A stretch of DNA of 12,600 nucleotides from an uncultured Eubacteriales bacterium (lineage in GTDB: Bacteria; Bacillota_A; Clostridia; Oscillospirales; CAG-272): NCBI GenBank assembly GCA_900555345.1, contig USKS01000015.1, positions 1-12,600 of the forward strand, given 5' to 3'. Below are positions 6,008 through 12,600 of this stretch, in pieces (position 1 is the stretch's first letter; every line of letters starts with the position of its first letter). The notes beneath the pieces were generated by a model, which made no database searches, had not been told where the DNA came from, and saw only the letters and a program-made list of their open reading frames with translations. The position numbers and the translations under genes were made by a program.

Positions 6008-7234
6008 ATGGATATTTCAAAAATGCGTTTTCCCGGCGCGCTTACCGTAACAGAGCTCAACAGATATATAAAGGATCTGGTAGATATAAACCCGCCTCTC
6101 GGGGATATATACATCAAAGGCGAAATATCAAATTTCAAAGCGCATTCCTCCGGACACTATTATTTTTCGCTGAAGGACAGCGACAGTGTGCTGAAAGCCG
6201 TAATGTTCCGTATGTCCGCCTCGCGTCTCGGTTATATGCCGCAGAACGGCATGAAGGTCGTGGCACACGGACGGATCTCCGTATACGAGCGGGGCGGAGA
6301 ATATCAGCTTTATGCCGACAGCATGGAGCCGGACGGCGTGGGCGCGATGTACATGGCGCTTGAACAGCTGAAAGCAAAGCTTTCGGCAATGGGACTTTTT
6401 GACGAAAGCAGAAAAAAACCGCTGCCGAAGATACCGTCGGCGGTAGGCGTAGTAACATCCCCCACGGGGGCTGCCGTGCGCGATATCATAAATGTCTGCA
6501 CAAGGCGTTTCCCGTATGCGCGCATACGTGTGTATCCCGCGCTGGTGCAGGGCGACGGAGCCGTTGACAGCGTTGCGGCGGGGATAGAATATTTCAACCG
6601 CTGCGGCGGAGCCGATGTCCTGATAGTGGGGCGCGGAGGCGGCAGCATAGAAGATCTTTGGGCGTTCAACAGCGAAAAGGTGGCGCTTGCGGTCAGCCGC
6701 TCGCGCATCCCCGTGATTTCCGCTGTCGGTCACGAGACCGACGTTACGATATGCGACCTTGTGGCGGACAGAAGGGCGCCGACGCCGTCTGCCGCAGCAG
6801 AGCTTGCTGTGCCCGAAACGGCTGAGCTTAAACAGAAATTCAATAATGTCATAACACGCGAGACCGCAGTGCTTATGGGCCGTATAGACGCAAAGAAAAA
6901 AGAACTTGACAGACTTGCGGCGTCCCGCGTGCTCACATCTCCCGCGGCAAGCTTTGAGGACCGCAGTGTCACCGTTGACAGACTGTCCGACAGGCTCGCC
7001 CGCGCGCAAAATAACATTCTCGAAAAGAAAACCGCACTGCTGAAGTCCGGCGCGGCGTCACTCAGCGCACTTAATCCCATGGCTGTGCTTTCGAGAGGAT
7101 ACGGCGCGGTGTTTGCCGCGGACGGCTCGGTCATCAAAAGCGCCGGCAGTCTCAGTGTCGGCGATACGGTAAAGCTGACGCTTTCCGACGGAGACGCGCT
7201 GTGCGGCATAAAGGAAGTTAATCTTGGCAAGTGA
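6008..7234 (+). CDS. xseA: Exodeoxyribonuclease VII large subunit
   Basis: This 408-residue protein is full length. The N-terminal OB-fold DNA-binding domain (about residues 10-105) includes GDIYIKGEISNFKAHSSGHYYFSLKD (32-57). The catalytic domain has GVVTSPTGAAVRDI (147-160), GRGGGSIEDLWAFN (208-221) and SAVGHETDVTICDLVADRRAPTPSAAAEL (238-266). A helical region and LSRGYGAVF (361-369) complete the C-terminal part. With XseB it degrades single-stranded DNA from both ends to oligonucleotides, in repair and recombination. A GTG at 6002 is in frame but overlaps the GGGAGG ribosome binding site (5997-6002), so ATG 6008, 5 nt beyond it, is the start. The gene begins 13 nt after the TsaD-like gene. 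Confidence 0.96.
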   Translation: MDISKMRFPGALTVTELNRYIKDLVDINPPLGDIYIKGEISNFKAHSSGHYYFSLKDSDSVLKAVMFRMSASRLGYMPQNGMKVVAHGRISVYERGGEYQLYADSMEPDGVGAMYMALEQLKAKLSAMGLFDESRKKPLPKIPSAVGVVTSPTGAAVRDIINVCTRRFPYARIRVYPALVQGDGAVDSVAAGIEYFNRCGGADVLIVGRGGGSIEDLWAFNSEKVALAVSRSRIPVISAVGHETDVTICDLVADRRAPTPSAAAELAVPETAELKQKFNNVITRETAVLMGRIDAKKKELDRLAASRVLTSPAASFEDRSVTVDRLSDRLARAQNNILEKKTALLKSGAASLSALNPMAVLSRGYGAVFAADGSVIKSAGSLSVGDTVKLTLSDGDALCGIKEVNLGK

Positions 7235-7272
7235 TAACGTACACGGAAAGCATGAAAGAAAGGGCGACTGTA

Positions 7273-7518
7273 ATGAATAACGATATAGAAGTTAAAAGCG
7301 AAGAAATGAGCTTTGAGGCGGCGCTTGCCCGCCTTGAACAGATAGTGAAAAGTCTTGAGGACGGCAGCGCACCGCTTGACAGCTCGCTTGAGCTGTTTGA
7401 AGAGGGCGTAAAGCTGGTTCGAAGCTGTAACAGCAAGCTTGACGCGGCACGCCGCAGAGTTACGATACTCTCCGAAAACGGAGAAGAAACCGAAATGGAG
7501 GATATGCACAATGGCTGA
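7273..7518 (+). CDS. xseB: Exodeoxyribonuclease VII small subunit
   Basis: This small helical subunit has the family signature MSFEAALARLEQIVKSLEDGSAPLDSSLELFEEGVKLVRSCNSKL (residues 12-56). Several XseB copies bind each XseA and are needed for nuclease activity. Three in-frame starts exist: GTG 7231 (overlapping the xseA stop), ATG 7252 and ATG 7273. The last gives 81 residues, the usual family size, with AGGG (7261-7264) 8 nt upstream, so it is preferred. Starting at 7231 would add 14 residues without family support. The final 8 nt overlap the ispA start, linking translation of the two genes. Confidence 0.92.
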   Translation: MNNDIEVKSEEMSFEAALARLEQIVKSLEDGSAPLDSSLELFEEGVKLVRSCNSKLDAARRRVTILSENGEETEMEDMHNG

Positions 7519-8413
7519 AGCCTACACTGAGGAAATAACACTTGAAAAAAGGCTGAAAGAGGACGCTGAGTTTATAGAGGGCGAGCTTGACCGCAGGCTT
7601 GACCCCGAGCTTCTGGGCGGCGGAAAAATGGCGGAGGCCATAAGATATGCCGTTCTGGGCGGCGGCAAGCGAATAAGAGCTTTTCTCACTCTTGAGTTCT
7701 GCCGTATGTTCGGCGGCAATATCCGCGACGCGGCGGCTTATGCAAGTGCTATAGAAATGGTGCACGCGTACTCGCTCATACACGACGATATGCCCGAGAT
7801 GGATAACGACGATATGCGCCGCGGCAAGCCGTCTTGCCATAAAAAGTTCGGTACATCCGTGGCACTTCTGGCGGGCGACGCGCTTCTCACATACGCGTTT
7901 GAGACTTGTGTGCTTGATTTTACAAATAACGACAGAATGAACAGATACTGCGTCTATGAGCTTTCGCACGGCGCGGGCGCGGCGGGCATGTGCCTCGGTC
8001 AGGAGCTTGATCTGAAGCTTGACTGCGCAAGCCTTGACGACCTGAAATATCTCTACAACCGCAAAACCGGCGCGCTTATAAAAACGGCGTCCATGCTCGG
8101 CTACTATGCGGCAGTCGATCATCCGGATCCGGTCGTGCGCGATAAGATATACGCATATTCCATGGCTCTCGGCCTTGCTTTCCAGATAGTAGACGATCTT
8201 CTTGACGTGGAAAGCACGGAGGAGGAACTCGGCAAGCCTATCGGCAGCGATGAACGCAACGGCAAGAAAACCGTGCTTTCATTTATGAGCGTTGAGGAAG
8301 CGCGCGCGGAGGCTCGCCGCCTTACGGACTATGCCTCGGGCATATTCGCGGGTATGCCGGATAGCCGCTTTATATGCGAGCTTCCCGAATATCTTTGCGG
8401 CCGCCGCAAGTAA
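7511..8413 (+). CDS. ispA: Farnesyl diphosphate synthase (polyprenyl synthetase)
   Basis: This 300-residue trans-isoprenyl diphosphate synthase condenses IPP with DMAPP/GPP to farnesyl diphosphate, the precursor of undecaprenyl carriers and quinones. It shows GGGKRIR (50-56), the first Asp-rich motif DDMPEMDNDD (92-101), RRGKPSCH (103-110), YNRKTGALIKTA (182-193) and the second Asp-rich motif FQIVDDLLD (224-232), followed by GKPIGSDERNGKKT (241-254). The C-terminus is complete (LPEYLCGRRK). ATG 7511 has GGAGG 9 nt upstream and overlaps xseB by 8 nt. Product chain length cannot be proved from sequence, but the length and first motif fit bacterial FPP synthase. The dxs gene, normally next in this cluster, is absent. 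Confidence 0.94.
   Translation: MAEAYTEEITLEKRLKEDAEFIEGELDRRLDPELLGGGKMAEAIRYAVLGGGKRIRAFLTLEFCRMFGGNIRDAAAYASAIEMVHAYSLIHDDMPEMDNDDMRRGKPSCHKKFGTSVALLAGDALLTYAFETCVLDFTNNDRMNRYCVYELSHGAGAAGMCLGQELDLKLDCASLDDLKYLYNRKTGALIKTASMLGYYAAVDHPDPVVRDKIYAYSMALGLAFQIVDDLLDVESTEEELGKPIGSDERNGKKTVLSFMSVEEARAEARRLTDYASGIFAGMPDSRFICELPEYLCGRRK
8394..8410 (+). promoter_or_regulatory. GC-rich hairpin in place of the tlyA ribosome binding site
   Basis: TTGCGG (8395-8400) and CCGCAA (8404-8409) pair perfectly around a CCG loop, with a further G-U pair (8394-8410). The hairpin lies in the last codons of ispA and ends 4 nt before the tlyA ATG (8415). No Shine-Dalgarno sequence is present there, and there is no U tract, so it is not a terminator. 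Ribosomes ending ispA would have to melt it, which suggests coupled translation of tlyA. Confidence 0.5.
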
Positions 8414-8414
8414 A

Positions 8415-9197
8415 ATGAGACTTGACTCATATCTTGCCGAAAACGGATACGCGAAAAGCCGAACATTTGCAAAAACGCTTATAGACGGAGGCTTTGTAAA
8501 CGTCAACGGCAAAAAAGCAAATAAGGCGTCTCTTGATATTCTTGACGGCGACACGGTCGAGGTTACGGGAAAACCATATGAATACGTAAGCCGCGGCGGA
8601 CTGAAGCTTGAAGCGGCGCTTGACGCCTTCGGCGTTGACCCGAGCGGAAAAGTTTGTGTTGACATTGGTGCGTCAAGCGGCGGTTTTACCGACTGCCTTC
8701 TGCGGCGGGGAGCGGCGCGCGTTTTCGCAGTTGACTCCGGCAGCGATCAGCTTGACGCGTCGCTGCGGGCAGACGGCAGAGTGGTCTCAATGGAAAACTT
8801 CAACGCCCGCTATCTCACCGCCGAAGCTATAGGCACCCTGTGTGATATAGCCGTCTGTGACGTTTCGTTTATATCCCAGACGCTCATAATTCCCGCGGTA
8901 CGGCGCTTGCTTTGCGAGGACGGCGTATATATCTGCCTTGTAAAGCCTCAGTTTGAGTGCGGTAAAAGCGCTCTCGGGAAAAACGGAGTTGTAAAAAGCA
9001 AAAAAGAACATTACAGAGCCGTAAAAAATGTTATCGGCTGTGCGGAGGAAAACGGCTTTTCAGCCGTCGGTGTAATAGCCTCTCCCATATGCGGCTCTGA
9101 CGGAAACCGCGAGTTTCTGCTGAAGCTTGTACCGAAGACGCTTGGCGCAAGCTTCGCTGTCAGCGACGATGAAGTAAAGAAGGTGTGCGGAATATGA
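8415..9197 (+). CDS. tlyA: TlyA family rRNA 2'-O-methyltransferase
   Basis: This 260-residue protein has an N-terminal S4 RNA-binding domain (MRLDSYLAENGYAKSRTFAK through VNVNGKKANK, about 1-60) and a Rossmann-type SAM methyltransferase domain. Motif I is DIGASSGGFTD (83-93). Asp149 (CDVSF), Lys177 (VKPQFE) and Glu233 (GNREF), with Lys64 (GGLKLE), match the K-D-K-E tetrad of TlyA. Family members methylate cytidine 2'-OH groups in 16S and/or 23S rRNA and affect capreomycin sensitivity; older databases call them hemolysins. The start is set by the S4 domain; ATG 8415 is one nt after the ispA stop and has no visible Shine-Dalgarno sequence. Its stop overlaps the nadK start (ATGA). Confidence 0.93.
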   Translation: MRLDSYLAENGYAKSRTFAKTLIDGGFVNVNGKKANKASLDILDGDTVEVTGKPYEYVSRGGLKLEAALDAFGVDPSGKVCVDIGASSGGFTDCLLRRGAARVFAVDSGSDQLDASLRADGRVVSMENFNARYLTAEAIGTLCDIAVCDVSFISQTLIIPAVRRLLCEDGVYICLVKPQFECGKSALGKNGVVKSKKEHYRAVKNVIGCAEENGFSAVGVIASPICGSDGNREFLLKLVPKTLGASFAVSDDEVKKVCGI

Positions 9198-10048
9198 GAA
9201 TCGAAAAAGTTCTGGTACTGCCCAATCCCGAAAAGCAGGCGGCACTCGACTGCTGTGAAAATATAGTTTCCGATCTTCGCTCGTGGGGCTGCTCTGCGGA
9301 CTATATCCCGATCGGCGAGGGCCTGCACGATAAAATAACCGCGTGCTCGCCCGAGCTTATGGTGGTCCTCGGCGGCGACGGCTCCATAATCGACGTCGCG
9401 CGGTGCAGCGCGGGCATGGATATACCCATAGTCGGCGTAAACTTCGGTACGGTTGGCTATATGGCGGAGATCAACCACGACAGCCCGCAGGAGCTTAAAA
9501 AGATCATTGAGGGCAGGTATCATATTCAGAAGAGGATGATGCTCGACGTAACTATAATTCGCTCCGACGGCAGAGCGGTATCGTCAAAGTATCCCGCTCT
9601 CAACGATGCCGTGCTGTCCAACGGTCCCATCCCGAAGCTGCTTGAATTTGAACTTTACGCCAACGGCAGACTGGCACATTACATGCGCAGCGACGGCGTT
9701 ATAATTTCGACGCCGACGGGCTCAAGCGCCTATTCGATGTCGGCGGGCGGACCCGTTATGGATCCGGAGCTCAGCTGCATTTGCTCAACGCCCATATGCC
9801 CGCATCATCTGAATAATAACCGACCGACGATCTTCAGAGGCAGAACGGTGCTTGAGATCAGAAACGCAAAGTGCCGCGGCAATAATATATATATGTCCGT
9901 GGACGGCAGAGAAGTGTTTGATATAGGCGAGGGCGACATTGTCAGAATTTCGCGCAGCGCGTACACAACGCCGCTTGTGCGCATAAGCAACGACAGCTTT
10001 CTGAGGCTTCTCAACACAAAGCTCTCATACAGACCGATAGATTCGTAA
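9194..10048 (+). CDS. nadK: NAD kinase
   Basis: This 284-residue cytosolic enzyme phosphorylates NAD to NADP with ATP or polyphosphate. It has GGDGS (60-64; more often GGDGT), GVNFGTVGYMAEIN (81-94), ALND (135-138, the NAD-binding Asn), SDGVIISTPTGSSAYSMSAGGP (166-187) and TPICPHHL (199-206). All core blocks of the family are in place and the length is typical. ATG 9194 overlaps the tlyA stop by 4 nt, and AAGGTG (9179-9184) lies 9 nt upstream; a GTG at 9185 is in frame but would fall right after this site. Order tlyA-nadK-argR-recN is conserved in Firmicutes. Confidence 0.96.
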   Translation: MRIEKVLVLPNPEKQAALDCCENIVSDLRSWGCSADYIPIGEGLHDKITACSPELMVVLGGDGSIIDVARCSAGMDIPIVGVNFGTVGYMAEINHDSPQELKKIIEGRYHIQKRMMLDVTIIRSDGRAVSSKYPALNDAVLSNGPIPKLLEFELYANGRLAHYMRSDGVIISTPTGSSAYSMSAGGPVMDPELSCICSTPICPHHLNNNRPTIFRGRTVLEIRNAKCRGNNIYMSVDGREVFDIGEGDIVRISRSAYTTPLVRISNDSFLRLLNTKLSYRPIDS

Positions 10049-10088
10049 AAAGACGTTAAAACGGTTAATGAAAGGACGGAAACGTAAG

Positions 10089-10538
10089 TTGAAAACCAAC
10101 AGACACAGCGCAATCCTTAACATAATTGAAAATAACAGCATCGAGACTCAGGAGGAGCTTATAAGCGCTCTTGACGCAGCGGGCTATAAAGTCACACAGG
10201 CGACGGTTTCGAGAGATATACGCGAGCTGAAGCTCACAAAGACCATGGGCGAGAGAGGAAAATACAAATACGTTCTCCCCGCGGATGATAAAAACGGCCA
10301 CCACGCATACAGCAGCGCGCTTGCCGCGGCGGTCACCGGCATTGAGGCAGCGCTGAATCTTGTCGTCATCAAAACCTATCCCGGTATGGCGTCCGCAGTT
10401 GCCGCAGGTGTAGACTCTGCGGCGATCCCCGGTGCTCTCGGCTGCGTTGCCGGCGATGATACCATTTTTATTGCCTGCCGCAGCGTTGAGGCTGCATCGG
10501 CTGCGGCGACTGAGCTTGACGGTATAATCGGAAAGTAA
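10089..10538 (+). CDS. argR: Arginine repressor ArgR
   Basis: This 149-residue protein is a standard ArgR. The N-terminal winged helix (residues 1-70) includes RHSAILNIIENNSIETQEEL (5-24) and the recognition helix TQATVSRDIRELKL (37-50). The C-terminal oligomerisation and arginine-binding domain includes GCVAGDDTIFIACRS (near 118-132) with the paired Asp residues that hold arginine. It represses arginine synthesis genes and activates catabolism when arginine is bound. An ATG at 10068 is in frame but has no ribosome binding site, and the AAAGGACGGA stretch (10071-10080) lies downstream of it. TTG 10089, 8 nt after that stretch, gives the typical MKxxRH start and family length, so it is preferred. 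An ARG-box-like sequence precedes the operon promoter, so ArgR may regulate its own operon. Confidence 0.94.
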   Translation: MKTNRHSAILNIIENNSIETQEELISALDAAGYKVTQATVSRDIRELKLTKTMGERGKYKYVLPADDKNGHHAYSSALAAAVTGIEAALNLVVIKTYPGMASAVAAGVDSAAIPGALGCVAGDDTIFIACRSVEAASAAATELDGIIGK

Positions 10539-10551
10539 GAGGATAAGCAAA

Positions 10552-12219
10552 ATGCTTAAAGCGTTAACCGTAGAGAATGTTGCAGTTGCAAAGTCGCTGA
10601 GCATTGAGCTTGACGGAGGATTCACCGTACTTACCGGTAAGACCGGTGCGGGCAAAACGGTGATCGCGGAAAGTATAGCGCTGCTGCTCGGCTCGAAAAC
10701 ACAGAAAGAGCTTGTGAGAAGCGGCGAGAGCCGCGCGACCGTTACCGCCATCTTCGGCGGAGAGCCGTCGCAGGGCGTTTTCGACGCAAACGGCGAGGTA
10801 TGTCTGAGACGTACCATAACCGCCGACGGCAGAAGTACCGCTGCGATTAACTCAAAGAATGTTCCTCTGTCCGCACTGAAGGAATGCTGCACATCTCTTT
10901 TGTCAATGCACGGGCAGAACGAGGCTGCGTCGCTGTACGACGCCTCCCGCCACATACTGCTGCTGGACAGATACGCCGGATGCGAAGCCGAAGTCTCGGC
11001 ATTTTCTGAGATCTACCGCCGCATCCTCGAAAAGAAAAGAGAGATTGCGGAGCTTAAAGCTTCTCTTTCCGATAAAACGATGATGACCGATATTCTGAAA
11101 TATCAGATATCGGAAATAGACAAAGCTCGTATCACCGATGTCCGCGAAGAAGAAAAACTTGAAAAACTCAGAAACCGTCTGAAAAGCATGGAGCTTGTTG
11201 CAAAGCACTCGGGACTTGTGTACCGCGCGCTTGCTCCGAGCGAAAAGGGCGCGAGCGCCGCTTATCTTATGGAGCGCGCCGCGCAGAGCCTGCGCAGACT
11301 GTCAGATGTGATGGATGAAGCTCAGGAGATGGCAGACCGCCTTGACAGCTACCGCATGGATGTAATAGACATCGCGGAGCGTGCCCGCGAGCTTTGCGAG
11401 GTGGACGGAGATGTTGACCCCGAAAAGCAGCTTGACGCTGTTGAAAGTCGCCTGGCGTTGTTCTCAAGGCTTAAAAAGAAATACGGCGGAGACCTTGAGT
11501 CCGTTATGAATTTCCGCAGAGAGGCGGCGAAAAAGCTTGCGGCTCTCGAGGGCGGTGACGACAGGATAGCCGAACTCGAAGACGATCTGGCAAGGCTTAT
11601 AAAAGAAGCCGATACCGAGTCTCAGAAGCTTACGGACATAAGAAGGAAAGCGGCGGAGGCGCTCAGCGCTGAAGTTATGAATACGCTGTCGTTCCTTGAT
11701 ATGCCGAAGGTCAGATTCTTTGCGAGCGTTCACCGCAGAAGCGGCGAGGACAGATTTGATATGCGGGGCGCGGATACGGTGGACTTCACCGTTGTTACAA
11801 ACCCCGGGGAGGAGCCGCAGTCCATTTCGAAAATTGCCTCCGGCGGAGAAATGTCCAGAATAATGCTTGCCCTGAAGTGCGCGGAGGCCGCAAAAGCAGG
11901 CGCGGGCTGCGTCGTCTTTGACGAGATAGACACAGGCGTTTCCGGCGGCACGAGCGAGCGTATCGGCATAAAGCTTTCCGAGCTTTCCCGCGGAGCGCAG
12001 GTCATATGCATAACGCACTCCGCCCAGGTCGCATCCCACGCGGATCATCATTTCCTTATAGAAAAACGTGAGGTGGACGGACGCAGCGAAAGCTTTGTGC
12101 GCGAGATCACCGGAAGCGAGCGCGAAGAAGAGATAGCAAGGATCATCGGCGGTATAAACATTACCGAAAAGCAGCGCCGCGCCGCAGCGGAAATGCTTGA
12201 AAAAAACAGTAAAAATTAA
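10552..12219 (+). CDS. recN: DNA repair protein RecN
   Basis: This 555-residue SMC-like ATPase helps to tether and repair double-strand breaks. The Walker A loop is GKTGAGKT (29-36), where the family usually has GETGAGKS. The HGQNE Q-loop region lies near 120-124. Two coiled-coil arms rich in Lys and Glu span about 155-380. The ABC signature is SGGEMSR (430-436), Walker B is CVVFDEIDTG (453-462) with Asp457/Glu458, and the His switch is ITHSAQVASHADHHFLI (about 485-501). GAGGA (10539-10543) is 8 nt before ATG 10552, and the gene starts 13 nt after argR. Length and domain order are normal, so it should be active. No terminator follows, and tyrS starts 53 nt later. Confidence 0.96.
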   Translation: MLKALTVENVAVAKSLSIELDGGFTVLTGKTGAGKTVIAESIALLLGSKTQKELVRSGESRATVTAIFGGEPSQGVFDANGEVCLRRTITADGRSTAAINSKNVPLSALKECCTSLLSMHGQNEAASLYDASRHILLLDRYAGCEAEVSAFSEIYRRILEKKREIAELKASLSDKTMMTDILKYQISEIDKARITDVREEEKLEKLRNRLKSMELVAKHSGLVYRALAPSEKGASAAYLMERAAQSLRRLSDVMDEAQEMADRLDSYRMDVIDIAERARELCEVDGDVDPEKQLDAVESRLALFSRLKKKYGGDLESVMNFRREAAKKLAALEGGDDRIAELEDDLARLIKEADTESQKLTDIRRKAAEALSAEVMNTLSFLDMPKVRFFASVHRRSGEDRFDMRGADTVDFTVVTNPGEEPQSISKIASGGEMSRIMLALKCAEAAKAGAGCVVFDEIDTGVSGGTSERIGIKLSELSRGAQVICITHSAQVASHADHHFLIEKREVDGRSESFVREITGSEREEEIARIIGGINITEKQRRAAAEMLEKNSKN

Positions 12220-12249
12220 AAAATATATATTCCAAAACCCGAAAGGAGC

Positions 12250-12262
12250 GCGGCAATGCCGC
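12250..12262 (+). promoter_or_regulatory. Small hairpin in the tyrS leader
   Basis: GCGGC (12250-12254) and GCCGC (12258-12262) pair around a 3-nt loop that contains the first two bases of the leader ATG. If formed, it brings the GGAG site within about 11 nt of the tyrS ATG and hides the leader start, so it would compete with translation of the leader ORF. Confidence 0.4.
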
Positions 12263-12276
12263 AGCAAAACAGATGA
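12256..12276 (+). CDS. Putative six-codon leader ORF (MPQQNR) before tyrS
   Basis: ATG 12256 has an ideal GGAG ribosome binding site (12245-12248) 7 nt upstream. It encodes MPQQNR and stops at TGA 12274-12276, which overlaps the tyrS start as ATGA. The same GGAG is 24 nt from the tyrS ATG, too far for direct use. This suggests coupled reinitiation. There are no Tyr codons, so it is not a classical attenuator peptide. Chance occurrence is possible. Confidence 0.4.
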   Translation: MPQQNR

Positions 12277-12600
12277 AACTTTACGACGAACTCAAAGCCC
12301 GCGGGCTGATCGCACAGGTCACAAACGAAGAAGAGATCAGCAAAATGATAAACGAGGGCAAGGCAACATTCTATATAGGCTTTGACTGCACTGCCGACAG
12401 CCTTACCGCAGGCCATTTCATGGCGCTCACACTGATGAAGCGCCTTCAGATGGCGGGCAACCGTCCCATAGCTCTTATCGGCGGCGGTACGACCATGATC
12501 GGCGACCCCTCCGGCAGAACCGATATGAGAAAAATGCTCACAAAAGAGGATATTGATCATAACGCCGAGTGCTTCAAGCGCCAGATGGAGAGCTTTATCG
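12273..12600 (+). CDS. tyrS: Tyrosyl-tRNA synthetase, 5' part
   Basis: The first 109 codons are present and the gene runs off the right edge. TyrRS charges tRNA-Tyr with tyrosine. The class I catalytic start matches the Geobacillus TyrRS numbering exactly: YIGFDCT (34-40) with Tyr34, Asp38 and Thr40, then the HIGH motif as TAGH (45-48), and IGDPSGR (76-82) with Asp78. The first His of HIGH is thus replaced by Thr45. MKLYDELKARGLIAQVT is a normal family N-terminus and no other in-frame start exists in the gap. The leader is only 53 nt, so there is no room for a T-box riboswitch here. Transcription may continue from recN; TTGAAA (12197-12202) followed by A/T-rich DNA is a weak promoter candidate. 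Confidence 0.93.
   Translation, partial: MKLYDELKARGLIAQVTNEEEISKMINEGKATFYIGFDCTADSLTAGHFMALTLMKRLQMAGNRPIALIGGGTTMIGDPSGRTDMRKMLTKEDIDHNAECFKRQMESFI

Noticed and set aside
6128..7009. Open frame of 293 codons antisense to xseA
   Set aside because: The translation is rich in Arg, His and Cys with no domain, and xseA on the other strand has every family motif. It is a shadow frame.
12220..12272. T-box or other riboswitch before tyrS
   Set aside because: The gap is 53 nt, too short for a T-box, and no T-box core sequence or terminator is present.

Overview
The window reads as chromosomal, housekeeping DNA from a member of the Clostridia (Firmicutes), most likely an Oscillospiraceae/Ruminococcaceae-type gut anaerobe. 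The evidence is the gene order nusB - TsaD-like - xseA - xseB - ispA - tlyA - nadK - argR - recN, which is a clostridial signature, together with AGGAGG-type ribosome binding sites, frequent 4-8 nt gene overlaps and proteins that match clostridial families along their whole length. Base composition looks roughly balanced. I see no insertion sequence, phage gene, tRNA, rRNA or CRISPR array.

Layout. (1) 1-525, minus strand: two small membrane-protein genes that overlap by 4 nt, a DUF1294 protein followed by an unrecognised protein that runs off the left edge. Their promoter lies in 541-569. (2) 699-2884, plus strand: a two-gene unit of a UPF0371/DUF1846 protein and a cytosolic SGNH/GDSL esterase, with an extended -10 promoter upstream and a bidirectional terminator at 2890-2916. 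(3) 2929-4418, minus strand: a four-helix membrane protein resembling DUF3021, with its own promoter and a perfect palindrome over the expected transcription start, and a secreted M23 metallopeptidase. (4) 4629-12219, plus strand: a tightly packed operon behind a near-consensus sigma-A promoter, with an ARG-box-like sequence abutting the -35. (5) 12273 onward: the 5' end of tyrS, preceded by a possible six-codon leader ORF whose stop overlaps the tyrS start.

How the genes fit together. The main operon groups basic cell functions: transcription antitermination (nusB), exonuclease VII (xseA, xseB), farnesyl diphosphate synthesis (ispA), rRNA 2'-O-methylation (tlyA), NADP supply (nadK), arginine regulation (argR) and double-strand break repair (recN). 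The dxs gene, which usually sits between ispA and tlyA in this cluster, is absent, and that junction instead carries a GC-rich hairpin where the tlyA ribosome binding site should be. The spoIIIA genes commonly found upstream of nusB are also absent.

There is no obvious new defence or mobile system here. The points most worth a second look are small-scale: the tyrS leader ORF, the Thr that replaces the first His of the HIGH motif in TyrRS, the hairpin at the ispA-tlyA junction, the palindromic operator at 3385-3408, the possible ArgR site in front of an operon that contains argR, and the divergent TsaD paralogue.
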